DNA of 64,000 nt from Pedobacter arcticus A12. Its GTDB lineage: Bacteria; Bacteroidota; Bacteroidia; Sphingobacteriales; Sphingobacteriaceae. Positions 8,048 through 15,476 of the stretch are shown in pieces. Under the pieces are notes generated by a model. That model was not told the origin of the DNA, did no database searches, and saw nothing but the letters and a program-made list of their open reading frames with translations. The stretch lies in assembly GCF_000302595.1 (NCBI RefSeq), contig NZ_JH947127.1:514126-578125 (forward strand), read 5' to 3'. A program made the translations under genes and the position numbers. Numbering within the stretch: position 1 is the stretch's first letter; every line of letters starts with the position of its first letter.

Positions 8048-8995
8048 ATGCTAACCAACCAACAAATACTTAACAAAAAAGCGGTAATAGACATTGGCAC
8101 CAACACGTTCCATCTTTTAATTGCTACGGTTGATAAAAATAATAACATTAACGTAGTTTATAGAAATACCATTCCTGTAAAGCTTGGCGAAGGCGGTGTA
8201 AACAACGGATATATAACTAACGAAGCATACAAACGCGGAATTGATGCCCTAATTTTATTTAGAGAAGCACTAAAGGAACACAGAATTGAAAGTGTAAAAG
8301 CCACTGCAACGGCTGCGGTGAGAGGTGCAACTAACGGACAAGCTTTTATTGATGAAGCTTTGTTGAAAGCCAATATTAAAATCGAAATTATCGATGGTTT
8401 AAAAGAAGCCGAGTACATCTATACTGGTGCAAAAGGCGCTGGGCTTTTAAGCAACCAAACCGACCTGATTATGGACATTGGTGGTGGAAGCGTTGAATTT
8501 ATACTTTGCAATCAAGCTGAAATATTCTGGAAGAAAAGCTATTTACTGGGCGCCGCCAGATTATTAGCAGATTACGATGATTATACGGATGCAATTAAAC
8601 CAGGCACCATTGCAACAATGGAGACAGCTTTTAAAAATACGCTGGCAGACTTACAATCAGCAATTGAACAGCTAAAACCCATAAAACTTATAGGTACTGC
8701 AGGTTCTTTCGATTCCTACGCCAATATAATTGCGGTACGTAAAAACGAGACTTTTGATGCCAGTAATTTCAAACGTTTCGATCATAATTTCCACGACTTT
8801 AAAAATTTGTTAAAAGAAATTATCACCAGCAATCATCAACAGCGTGAAGCAATGCAAGGCTTAATCCCGTTAAGGGTGGATATGATTTTAATGGCTTCGA
8901 TACTTACCGACTTTGTTTTAAATCAATCAAAAATCACAGAAATAATTACCTGTACTTATTCTTTAAAAGAAGGCTTATTGCTTAGTCTTGATTAA
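8048..8995 (+). CDS. Ppx/GppA family exopolyphosphatase or pppGpp phosphatase
   Basis: A 315-residue protein of the actin-fold Ppx/GppA family, which splits phosphate from polyphosphate ends or from pppGpp. The first phosphate loop is 'AVIDIGTNTFHLLIA' (13-27) and the second is 'LIMDIGGGSVEFIL' (about 139-152). 'ATAAVRGATN' and 'LIGTAGSFDSYANI' are the other conserved loops. At this length it has only the two-domain core and lacks the C-terminal HD-like domain of E. coli Ppx (513 residues), as is common for the Bacteroidota members. It stands alone between repeat-rich gaps. Polyphosphate versus pppGpp preference is not readable. Confidence 0.85.
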   Translation: MLTNQQILNKKAVIDIGTNTFHLLIATVDKNNNINVVYRNTIPVKLGEGGVNNGYITNEAYKRGIDALILFREALKEHRIESVKATATAAVRGATNGQAFIDEALLKANIKIEIIDGLKEAEYIYTGAKGAGLLSNQTDLIMDIGGGSVEFILCNQAEIFWKKSYLLGAARLLADYDDYTDAIKPGTIATMETAFKNTLADLQSAIEQLKPIKLIGTAGSFDSYANIIAVRKNETFDASNFKRFDHNFHDFKNLLKEIITSNHQQREAMQGLIPLRVDMILMASILTDFVLNQSKITEIITCTYSLKEGLLLSLD

Positions 8996-9006
8996 TGGAG
9001 GAGTAT

Positions 9007-9110
9007 TTTTGAAGGAGTGGGTTTTAAATGATTGAATAATTGCAAACGTAAACATCTACATTCCGCAAAAAATTCATTCATTCAAAATTCTCTCATTCTC
9101 TCCTTCAAAA
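9007..9110. repeat. Imperfect palindromic intergenic repeat
   Basis: The left arm (9007-9044, beginning TTTTGAAGGAG and ending GAATAATTGC) pairs imperfectly with the right arm (9065-9110, beginning GCAAAAAATTCATTC and ending CTCCTTCAAAA). The right arm runs into the maf 3' end, whose stop codon lies inside it. A related string is present at 7921-7950, so the preceding gene is flanked by copies. Function unknown; it could fold in RNA as a terminator-like hairpin between two convergent genes. Confidence 0.5.
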
Positions 9111-9719
9111 CTCAAGCATCTCTTTATACAATCTTTCCGTTGGCAAACCCATCACATTTGTGTAAGAACCGTTGATTGCTTTTACGCCAATCATCCCTAT
9201 CCAATCTTGAATACCATAAGCACCAGCTTTATCAAAAGGTTCAAAATTATTGATGTAATACCAAATTTGCTCGTCGCTTAAATTGCTAAAAGTGACATCC
9301 GTTGCTTCGGAAAAAGTAAAGATCTTTTCTATAGATTTTAGCGTTACGCCAGTTACTACGGTGTGCGTTTGGTTGTTCAGGCTTTTAAGCATTGCAAATG
9401 CATCATCCGCATCTTTTGGCTTCCCTAATAACTCGCTTCCAAGAATCACTACCGTATCTGAAGTGATCAATAAACCCGCTGTGGGCAGCTCAAAAGCAGC
9501 TGCTTTTACTTTTGAAATATAGCCTGCTACTTCCGCTAAAGGCAACAAATCCGGATAACTTTCATCAACGTCTTTCAACAATAACTCGTATTCAAATCCC
9601 ATTAGGGTTAAAAGTTCTTGCCTACGTGGCGACTTAGATGCTAAATATATTTTTCTATACACTGTTCTGTTTTTCTGACAGGCAAAAATGCAATAATTAT
9701 CCTTTAATGAAAAAATCAA
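9105..9719 (-). CDS. maf: Maf family nucleoside triphosphate pyrophosphatase
   Basis: A house-cleaning NTP pyrophosphatase. The hallmark 'YLASKSPRRQELLTLMGFEYE' is split here as ASKSPRRQELL (27-37) for the substrate loop, followed by 'DVDESYP', 'LITSDTVVILGSELLGKPKD' (landmark SDTVV...GKPKD, the catalytic Asp) and 'DKAGAYGIQDW'. At 204 residues from the ATG it carries about 20 extra N-terminal residues of unusual composition (CIFACQKNRT). An in-frame GTG at 9662 would give 'VYRKIYLASKSPRR' and about 185 residues, nearer to the usual family length, and is a strong alternative start. Convergent with the upstream phosphatase gene. Confidence 0.87.
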   Translation of the reverse strand: MIFSLKDNYCIFACQKNRTVYRKIYLASKSPRRQELLTLMGFEYELLLKDVDESYPDLLPLAEVAGYISKVKAAAFELPTAGLLITSDTVVILGSELLGKPKDADDAFAMLKSLNNQTHTVVTGVTLKSIEKIFTFSEATDVTFSNLSDEQIWYYINNFEPFDKAGAYGIQDWIGMIGVKAINGSYTNVMGLPTERLYKEMLEF

Positions 9720-9826
9720 ATTGAGTTTGAAAAAATGTTTTTATCAAATTTATAAATAGTCCTATTAGCTACATCTTGTTTTCTGGTACTAATTCTGTAT
9801 AACCCCCAAACAGAAAAACAAAAACA

Positions 9827-10375
9827 ATGTCTACTATCTTAGAAAATCAACATTTAGAAACCTTTTCGTCTGCCAGGTTTACGCAAGTGAAGAGGATTAA
9901 CAACAAAGGCGAGGTAAGTAACTTCTACAACGATTGTAAAAATCGGCTGTTCAATATCCAGCAATGGAATTACATGAGTTTATTCAACTTTGCATACCAA
10001 ATAAGCACTCATAACAGTTTAGGTGTAGCTGTAGAAAAAGAGCTTGAAAAAGGCGACTATTTAAAAGTCGCAGCCCACGGTGGTGCCAATAAACCTGTGT
10101 GGTTTGCTGTAGACGAAGTTCAGCATATCAAAGAGGAAGACCTTTCTGAAGAGGCTATGTGCATCAAACTTAGACAAGTAGACAGTCCGGAATTAAATGA
10201 ATTTTCGCCAGTCGGCACCTTAAAAAACCAATGCGAGTTACATTTAAAAAGGCTTATTAATACCATTAGTATGGATATTAAAATTGCTAACCAAATCACA
10301 ATTGATCAATCCAGAAGCTTCCTTAATTACCTTAAATGGGAAGTTTTCGCAAAGCAAATTCTACTCTTATTATAA
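9827..10375 (+). CDS. Conserved-looking hypothetical protein
   Basis: A 182-residue soluble protein that I do not recognise. It has no signal peptide and no membrane helix. It has mixed alpha/beta character: an N-terminal stretch with Arg/Lys ('ARFTQVKRINNKGE'), a central 'GDYLKVAAHGGANKPVWFAVDEVQHI' region (landmark KVAAHGGANKPVWF) that could be a small beta domain, and a helical C-terminus. It lies 21 bases before the PA2169-type four-helix-bundle gene and shares its strand, so the two may be co-expressed. No function is proposed. Confidence 0.6.
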   Translation: MSTILENQHLETFSSARFTQVKRINNKGEVSNFYNDCKNRLFNIQQWNYMSLFNFAYQISTHNSLGVAVEKELEKGDYLKVAAHGGANKPVWFAVDEVQHIKEEDLSEEAMCIKLRQVDSPELNEFSPVGTLKNQCELHLKRLINTISMDIKIANQITIDQSRSFLNYLKWEVFAKQILLLL

Positions 10376-10396
10376 ATTAATTAAAATCAATTTATC

Positions 10397-10852
10397 ATGA
10401 AAAATCAAAATGAAATCGTGTCGGATTTAAAAGGACTAATCAACATTTTAAATGATGGAAAAGTTGGCTACAAAGAAGCCGTTGGGAACGTAAAATCCGA
10501 AAATCTAAAATCTACTTTTTTGGAGCTGAGCAATCAACGTTATGCTTATGAAGAAGAACTGAAAGCACATATCTTGCAACATGGAGGCTCATCAGATAAT
10601 GATGAAGGTGGCGTATTAGGTGCTTTGCACAGAGCTTGGTTAGATATCAAAGATGCTTTTACAGCAGATAACGATGCTGCAATTTTAGAGGCAATAACTA
10701 CTGGAGAAAAAGCTGCTTTGGCTAAATACGATGAGGTATTGGAAGACTATCGTGACCACGCTGACCATTATGCGATGCTATCTAAGCAAAGAGAAGGTAT
10801 TGCAAGTGCTCTGGCTAAAATCGAAAGCCTTAAAATTCAACACCAATCTTAA
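10397..10852 (+). CDS. PA2169 family four-helix-bundle protein (DUF2383)
   Basis: A 151-residue, all-helical, ferritin-like protein without a signal peptide. The segments 'EIVSDLKGLINILNDGKVGYKEA' (landmark LINILNDGKVGYKEA), 'HGGSSDNDEGGVLGALHRAWLDIKDA' (landmark GALHRAWLDIK) and 'EAITTGEKAALAKYDEVLED' are those of the DUF2383 / PA2169 family, which are often stress-associated. Acidic residues in helices 2-4 resemble metal-bridging positions of ferritin-like proteins, but metal binding is not shown. A strong two-way terminator follows, shared with the convergent kdsC operon. Confidence 0.85.
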   Translation: MKNQNEIVSDLKGLINILNDGKVGYKEAVGNVKSENLKSTFLELSNQRYAYEEELKAHILQHGGSSDNDEGGVLGALHRAWLDIKDAFTADNDAAILEAITTGEKAALAKYDEVLEDYRDHADHYAMLSKQREGIASALAKIESLKIQHQS

Positions 10853-10862
10853 TCAAACAAAA

Positions 10863-10901
10863 AAAAACCCCGAAGCTTATAAACTAGACTTCGGGGTTTT
10901 T
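10863..10901. terminator. Bidirectional rho-independent terminator
   Basis: AAAAACCCCGAAG (10863-10875) pairs with CTTCGGGGTTTTT (10889-10901) in a 13-bp perfect stem with A-tract and T-tract ends on both strands. It lies 10 bases after the DUF2383 stop and directly abuts the kdsC stop, ending both convergent transcripts. Confidence 0.9.
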
Positions 10902-11429
10902 TTATTTTAGAGCGCCATCATCGGCGTTGGGTTTATCTACAAACCATTTACCTTGTACTTTAAGTACCTTTTCGATGATATCTCTTATCACACCCTCTCC
11001 CCCATTAAACGGAGAAATATAATTACTGATATCTTTAATTTCCTGTACAGCATCTCCGGGGGCCACCGCAATAGCTACTTTTTCCATAATTTCCTGATCT
11101 GGCAAATCATCACCCACATAAAGAACTTCTTCTGGCTTTATATTGTTTTTGGCAAGAAAATCTAAAAAGAAAGGCATTTTGTACGATGCGTTTAAGTAAA
11201 TATCCTTAATGCCCAACCCCTGCAGCCTTAGTTTCACAGCATCTGTTTTGGCACCGGTAATTACTGCCATGTGGTAACCTTTTTTAACGGCTAATTGCAT
11301 TGCATAGCCATCTTTTATATTGTATTCCCGCAATTGCTCGCCATTTTCGGCTACTAAAATTTTTCCGTTGGTCAGTACTCCGTCAACGTCGAAAACAAAC
11401 GTGGTAATATCTTTTAATCTATTAAGCAT
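10902..11429 (-). CDS. kdsC: KdsC-like HAD phosphatase (3-deoxy-D-manno-octulosonate 8-phosphate phosphatase)
   Basis: A 175-residue C0-type HAD hydrolase. Motif I is 'FVFDVDGVLTNG' (11-22, nucleophile Asp14 and acid Asp16), motif II is 'AVITGAKTDAV' (about 55-65), and motif IV is 'YVGDDLPDQEIM' (104-115). The length and the DVDGVLTDG-like motif match KdsC, which frees Kdo from Kdo-8-phosphate for lipopolysaccharide core synthesis; N-acylneuraminate-9-phosphatase-like members look alike. It is the last gene of a six-gene minus-strand operon beginning with ybbR, 15 bases after the marR stop. Confidence 0.83.
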   Translation of the reverse strand: MLNRLKDITTFVFDVDGVLTNGKILVAENGEQLREYNIKDGYAMQLAVKKGYHMAVITGAKTDAVKLRLQGLGIKDIYLNASYKMPFFLDFLAKNNIKPEEVLYVGDDLPDQEIMEKVAIAVAPGDAVQEIKDISNYISPFNGGEGVIRDIIEKVLKVQGKWFVDKPNADDGALK

Positions 11430-11444
11430 GTAAAAATTTTATCA

Positions 11445-11894
11445 TTAACCTCTAAAGGCATCAAGTAAATCGCTCAATTGTAGCGCTTGCTCATTGGTAA
11501 CATGACCTGAAAGTGTGATAGCCATGGACTCTTCTAACTTTACACCCTCCAAAAGTGCTAAGCCTTTATCGCTGATAACGATATCAACTGCTCTACGATC
11601 GGCCTCGCACACGGTACGCTTAACCAAATCCTTACTTACTAAGCGATCTACGATTCTAGAAGCATCCGACATTTTATCCAACATCCGTTCTTTGATAGTG
11701 TTGATTGTCGCCGGTTTAGGATGCTGACCTCTTAAAATGCGTAAAATGTTAAATTGCTGTGGGGTAATTTTAGATTTTGCAAGCTCCGCTTTAATCATGG
11801 CGTTAAGCCAATTGTAAGTATAGATGATGTTTATGTACGCCTTTTGATATTCGTCTTTAAACTTTGCATTCTGTATTTCTTTTTCAATTTCCAT
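11445..11894 (-). CDS. MarR family transcriptional regulator
   Basis: A 149-residue winged-helix regulator. The recognition region is 'ITPQQFNILRILRGQHPKPATINTIKERMLDKMSDASRIVDRLVSKDLVKRTVCEADRRAVDIVISDKG' (landmarks TPQQFNILRILRG, MSDASRIVDRL and the wing DRRAVDIVISDKG). The Asp-Arg-Arg wing is diagnostic for MarR/SlyA. It lies between the DUF5522 gene (12-base gap) and kdsC (15-base gap) in a housekeeping operon. No divergent target is adjacent, so the regulated genes and ligand are unknown. Confidence 0.88.
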   Translation of the reverse strand: MEIEKEIQNAKFKDEYQKAYINIIYTYNWLNAMIKAELAKSKITPQQFNILRILRGQHPKPATINTIKERMLDKMSDASRIVDRLVSKDLVKRTVCEADRRAVDIVISDKGLALLEGVKLEESMAITLSGHVTNEQALQLSDLLDAFRG

Positions 11895-11906
11895 TTTGCA
11901 CTAAAA

Positions 11907-12065
11907 TTAATTGTTTGGCCGATCCGCTTTTTTTTCTCTTTTAAATTTCCAAGGACAATGCTTACAAACATTTTTACAGCAATACCCCCTTTGTAAGTGA
12001 TAATGCTCAGTAAAAACGAAGTTCCCGTCTTCGTTAATGTAGTAATCAACTTTCTCTGTTAACAT
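11907..12065 (-). CDS. DUF5522 family small Cys-rich protein
   Basis: A 52-residue protein read from the ATG at 12065. It contains 'YYINEDGNFVFTEHYHL' followed by 'RGYCCKNVCKHCPWKFK'. The sequence F-T-E-x-Y-H-L-x-R-G-Y-C-C-x-N-x-C-x-H-C-P is that of the DUF5522 family of Bacteroidota and Proteobacteria. Its four conserved cysteines (CC-x3-C-x2-C, about residues 29-37) could bind zinc or a cluster, which is inference. The start codon abuts the stop of the MBL exonuclease gene directly (TAA-ATG), and marR begins 12 bases after its stop, so it is an embedded operon member. A longer out-of-frame reading over the same bases is spurious. Confidence 0.85.
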   Translation of the reverse strand: MLTEKVDYYINEDGNFVFTEHYHLQRGYCCKNVCKHCPWKFKREKKADRPNN

Positions 12066-13001
12066 TTAAAGAATCTTCACCACTAACGAATCGCTAAAAT
12101 AACTTTTTAATTGCTTACCATCACCATGAATTGTCCAAACTTGTTGAGGGTCAACTTCTTTGATGGTCTGTAAAATATCATCCCAATCAACATGATCTGA
12201 TATATAAAGACTTTCATCATTGCCATATTGCAGATTTTTCCAACCCGAAGCAAACATTTTGACTACTCCCAAAGCCCTACCGTAACTATTGAAGGTAAGT
12301 GGTGGCACCATATAAACCTGATTTGTTTGATTTTGTTTAAATGCTTTCCTATCGTAATGTTGGAACTCGCCTAAGTCAATACCTTGCTTTTGATAAAGTT
12401 GATGAATAGGGAAAATCGAATAGTGTAAATGAATTACTTTTTGCGGACAAACTTGGTTGATAAGCTTGGTTAAGCGTTGCGCTTTCCCTAATCCGTAAAC
12501 GCCTAAAAGTATATTTGTTGAAATAGCATTAAGCTTTTTGATTTCCTTTTCCGGATCTGGATGTTTGGTATCGGGGCTGGCAAATGTTGTTTCTGTAATT
12601 AAAACATCCGCCTTGCAAAACTCAATTGGCTCACAACTTTCGTCTTTTTGCAATTTAAAATCTCCGGTAAAAAGATAAGTACTCCCTAAATATTCCATTT
12701 TCACCATTGCCGAACCTAAAATATGCCCAGCCGGCAAAAAGCTAAGAATTACAGGCCCTATTTTAAAGGTTTGATGATAATCAAACACCTCGAAATAATT
12801 TCCCGCCTTTTTTTTAAACCTAAGTTTCATTACTTCCGCTGTAAAGGCAGTACAAAATACATTTTGATTGTTGGGTTTGGCATGATCTCCATGCGCATGA
12901 GATATTACGGCGTTGCTTACCGGCAATTGGGGATCGAGGTAAAAATCGCCGTATTTGCAATAAAGTCCGTTTGTGGTTTTTACCAAAAAATCGTCTTTCA
13001 T
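12066..13001 (-). CDS. MBL-fold exonuclease, DNA-ligase-associated type
   Basis: A 311-residue metallo-beta-lactamase fold protein of the RNase J/SNM1-related group called DNA ligase-associated exonuclease. The zinc motif is SHAHGDHAK (34-42), with 'PAGHILGSAMV' (His third ligand), 'LFTGDFKLQ', 'ADVLITETTFASP', 'VHLHYSIFP' and 'YISDHVDWDDIL', and a final 'WTIHGDG'. In many bacteria such genes sit with an ATP-dependent DNA ligase and a large DEAD/H helicase; neither is adjacent here. It overlaps the coaE stop by one base (TAATG) and so is coupled to the operon. A role in DNA end processing is a family inference. Confidence 0.8.
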   Translation of the reverse strand: MKDDFLVKTTNGLYCKYGDFYLDPQLPVSNAVISHAHGDHAKPNNQNVFCTAFTAEVMKLRFKKKAGNYFEVFDYHQTFKIGPVILSFLPAGHILGSAMVKMEYLGSTYLFTGDFKLQKDESCEPIEFCKADVLITETTFASPDTKHPDPEKEIKKLNAISTNILLGVYGLGKAQRLTKLINQVCPQKVIHLHYSIFPIHQLYQKQGIDLGEFQHYDRKAFKQNQTNQVYMVPPLTFNSYGRALGVVKMFASGWKNLQYGNDESLYISDHVDWDDILQTIKEVDPQQVWTIHGDGKQLKSYFSDSLVVKIL

Positions 13002-13603
13002 TATTTTTTTTGTTTAGACGCTATTTCAATAAATTGATGATGCAATGCTAAAACCTGGTTAATTAAAAATTCAGTTTCGTTGTTATCGATAATAAAATCT
13101 GCTTTTGTTTTCTTTTCTTCCTCTGGCATTTGGTTTTGGATGCGTTCTTTGACTTTTTCTGCAGTTACGTTATCGCGTTTCATTACGCGGGCAATGCGTA
13201 ATTTTTCTGGCGCACTTACCAAAATATTAAAATCATTACTAAGGTATGATCCACTTTCAAAAAGCAGTGCTGCTTCTTTTAACACATAAGGAGTAGTTTG
13301 TTCAAGCACCCATAACTCCATGGCTTTAAATACTGCCGGATGCACAAAAGAATTTAAAAGTGCTAATTTTTCGGGATTCGAAAAAACCAGCTCTGCAATA
13401 TGCTTTCTATTTAAACTACCATCCTCAAAATAAGAAACTGCCCCAAAAGCTGATTTAATTTCGGCAATCAGCACTTTATCTGTTACCATTAAAGTTTTGG
13501 CGCTATCATCCGCATTAAAAACAGGAATATTCAGCAATTCAAAAATCTCGCAAACGGTAGTTTTTCCGCTACCTATTCCTCCGGTAATCCCTACTTTTAA
13601 CAT
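13001..13603 (-). CDS. coaE: Dephospho-CoA kinase
   Basis: A 200-residue P-loop kinase for the last step of coenzyme A synthesis, phosphorylating the ribose 3'-OH of dephospho-CoA. Walker A is GITGGIGSGKTTVC (5-18). 'VFNADDSAK' gives the substrate Asp, and 'SYEFEDGSLN'-like 'YFEDGSLNRKHIAELVF', 'LLFESG' and 'VMKRDNVTAEKVKERIQNQM' are family hallmarks (shown as LLFESG and RDNVTAEKVKERI). The open frame extends further upstream into ybbR, but the ATG at 13603 gives MLKVGITGG, the normal N-terminus, and overlaps the ybbR stop by one base (TAATG). Confidence 0.92.
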   Translation of the reverse strand: MLKVGITGGIGSGKTTVCEIFELLNIPVFNADDSAKTLMVTDKVLIAEIKSAFGAVSYFEDGSLNRKHIAELVFSNPEKLALLNSFVHPAVFKAMELWVLEQTTPYVLKEAALLFESGSYLSNDFNILVSAPEKLRIARVMKRDNVTAEKVKERIQNQMPEEEKKTKADFIIDNNETEFLINQVLALHHQFIEIASKQKK

Positions 13604-14550
13604 TATTTTTTCACCATGAAGTGTACTTGAGAAGGCTCTATCCATCTGATCCTCGAGAAAGGTTTCTTTTTTACAATCCTGATGGGAAGCATAGTAGCGC
13701 CGAAATTTTTCCAAGTGTTTAAATCCACAACCGCATCAAAATCGTCTTCATTTGTATCTTCATAATCAGATAAAGAAATCATAAAGGTAACTTTAACCCG
13801 ATCTGGAAACAATTTCACATTATAGTATTGGTTATTGTTGATAACCTTGATGGGTACAAAAAGCTGTTTTTCTGTAAACTCTTCTACTGGTATTTTTACT
13901 TCGGTAAGCGGAGGATAAATGGTGATATTTGGTGCAGATGTAGCCTTCAGCGTAATTTTATCAATAATGGTATTACTAATATCTTTTCTAGAAAAGGTAT
14001 CCGTTGTCCAATATTCTATTTTCTGTAATTGCTCTAATGGTCCGGTTACTGTAACCGAGTCGGGCTTTAAAACAATATCTTCAGACTGCCCAAACTGTTT
14101 GATAAAGCTAAGCTTGCTATTTAACCTAACGGGCACTTTTTTTACTTGCCGTGTGGTAAAATCAAAGTATAAAGTATCGGGCTGTACGCTCACGATCCTT
14201 TGTTCTGATGAATAATAAGCGTTGATAGAACGCATCTGATCTGTAAAAGTCACGTAGTTTCTTTTACTCAGGTTGCTTAAATCTACACGTACATCCCGCG
14301 GATAAATTCTTAGCCTGGTAAATAATAGTTGCCAGCCTGTGCCTTGTACAGTTAGCAAAACTGTATCTGACTGGAGTGGATTAAAAGCTTTGTTAACTGG
14401 TAAGTTTTTAAAATTTACGATGGTTTTAACCTCGTACTCGTATTTATTGGATAAAGAAAAAAACAGCCACGTTGCTATCGCCAAAATCAAACAAGTAAAA
14501 AAAATACTTATTTTTCGTCTTTCAACTGCTGTTAGTTTGATTAAACCCAT
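13603..14550 (-). CDS. YbbR/CdaR-like membrane-anchored protein
   Basis: A 315-residue protein with one N-terminal membrane helix (about 15-33, 'IFFTCLILAIATWLFFSL') and an extracytoplasmic part of several YbbR-like beta repeats ('VRVDLSNLSK', 'DSVTVTGPLEQLQKI', 'VFVPIKVINN'-type strands, seen as LFVPIKVINNNQYYNVKLFP split over two lines). In Bacillota, CdaR regulates the diadenylate cyclase CdaA; no cyclase gene is adjacent here, and in Bacteroidota this gene is typically linked to coaE as seen here. It is the first gene of the six-gene operon; a yajC terminator lies 50 bases upstream. Confidence 0.72.
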   Translation of the reverse strand: MGLIKLTAVERRKISIFFTCLILAIATWLFFSLSNKYEYEVKTIVNFKNLPVNKAFNPLQSDTVLLTVQGTGWQLLFTRLRIYPRDVRVDLSNLSKRNYVTFTDQMRSINAYYSSEQRIVSVQPDTLYFDFTTRQVKKVPVRLNSKLSFIKQFGQSEDIVLKPDSVTVTGPLEQLQKIEYWTTDTFSRKDISNTIIDKITLKATSAPNITIYPPLTEVKIPVEEFTEKQLFVPIKVINNNQYYNVKLFPDRVKVTFMISLSDYEDTNEDDFDAVVDLNTWKNFGATMLPIRIVKKKPFSRIRWIEPSQVHFMVKK

Positions 14551-14592
14551 TTTATATTTTCAGCTCAGTAGATTTCTGAGGATTAAAGTAAA

Positions 14593-14630
14593 AATAAAAA
14601 AAAATGCCGTTTTTGTTGAAAAACGGCATT
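14593..14630 (-). terminator. Rho-independent terminator of the nusB-DUF1573-yajC unit
   Basis: AATGCCGTTTTT (14603-14614) pairs perfectly with AAAAACGGCATT (14619-14630) around a four-base loop. On the minus strand the stem is followed by a run of T residues. It separates yajC from ybbR. Confidence 0.88.
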
Positions 14631-14649
14631 CTTATATTTAAAAAACAGC

Positions 14650-14949
14650 TTATCCGTTTAACGTTTTTGACGAATCCAAAGATACTGCCGCTTTATCAAA
14701 TCTGATTTTACCACCGCCTTCTGTTTCTACCAAAATAGTAGTTTCATTCATATCGGCAATTCTACCATGTATACCTGCGGTAGTTATTATTTTATCTCCT
14801 TTTTTAAGTTCGGCGATAAACTTTTTGTGGTCCTTAGCTTTTTTCATTTGTGGTCTAATCATGAAAAAATAAAAAACAACCACAATTAAAATCATGGGTA
14901 AAAAATTCATGACTTCACTTGGCAACTGTAACAAAACAAAATTTAACAT
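14650..14949 (-). CDS. yajC: Preprotein translocase subunit YajC
   Basis: A 99-residue Sec-associated inner-membrane protein. One membrane helix 'FLPMILIVVVFYFFMIRPQMKKAK' (about 17-34, with the diagnostic F-x-x-IRPQ-x-K-x-K boundary) is followed by a small cytoplasmic beta domain 'LKKGDKIITTAGIHGRIADM' (landmark GDKIITTAGIHG). This matches YajC of SecDF-YajC. It starts 15 bases after the DUF1573 lipoprotein and ends at a strong terminator. Confidence 0.93.
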   Translation of the reverse strand: MLNFVLLQLPSEVMNFLPMILIVVVFYFFMIRPQMKKAKDHKKFIAELKKGDKIITTAGIHGRIADMNETTILVETEGGGKIRFDKAAVSLDSSKTLNG

Positions 14950-14964
14950 ATTTATCTAATTTAT

Positions 14965-15390
14965 TTACTTAATAACTTCTCCTATTAAATGCACTTCGGT
15001 ATTCTGTGGAATGGTGTTGGCTACCAAAGTAACCACTTTATCTTGCAAACCTTCTTTACCTGCGCTGTTAAAGGTTACCTTAATTTCGCTTGAGGCACCT
15101 GCTGCAATAGGCTCTTTTGAAAATTCTGGAACGGTGCAACCACAAGTAGCAGAGGCTTCTTTGATAATTAATGGCGACTTACCTGTGTTTACAAACTTAA
15201 AGCTGTAAGAAACGCTTTCTCCTTGTTTAATTTTCCCGAATTCGTAGCTCTCCTTTTCAAAGCTGATAATTGGAGCCATTGTTGAATCAACTGCAACAGC
15301 ACTGGTATCTGTAGCCGACTCATTTTTAACATCTGTATTACAAGCACTAACCGAGATCAGCGCTATTAATCCTAAAAAAACATTTCTCAT
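14965..15390 (-). CDS. DUF1573 domain lipoprotein
   Basis: A 141-residue outer-envelope lipoprotein. The start at 15390 gives 'MRNVFLGLIALISVSAC', a lipoprotein signal with lipidated Cys17; an upstream in-frame ATG (15426) would add 12 residues that spoil the signal. The mature part is one Ig-like DUF1573 domain: 'FGKIKQGESVSYSFKFVNTGKSPLIIKEASATCGCTVPEF' (landmarks YSFKFVNTG and ASATCGCTVPEF) ending in 'VHLIGEV'. DUF1573 proteins are abundant in Bacteroidota and of unknown exact role. It is placed between nusB and yajC, a conserved neighbourhood. Confidence 0.85.
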   Translation of the reverse strand: MRNVFLGLIALISVSACNTDVKNESATDTSAVAVDSTMAPIISFEKESYEFGKIKQGESVSYSFKFVNTGKSPLIIKEASATCGCTVPEFSKEPIAAGASSEIKVTFNSAGKEGLQDKVVTLVANTIPQNTEVHLIGEVIK

Positions 15391-15476
15391 TTTATTTTCT
15401 ATTTCATTAATAAAGTTAAAAAACACACACGCCGTAACGATTTTGTAGATTAGGTTGAGGTTTCTGCTTTAAGCAC

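Noticed and set aside
11831-12049. 72-codon open frame on the minus strand
   Set aside because: It overlaps the well-supported DUF5522 gene and the start of marR in a different frame.
13603-13714. Longer N-terminus for dephospho-CoA kinase
   Set aside because: The extra 37 codons lie inside the ybbR gene and the protein then would not begin at the conserved MLKVGITGG.
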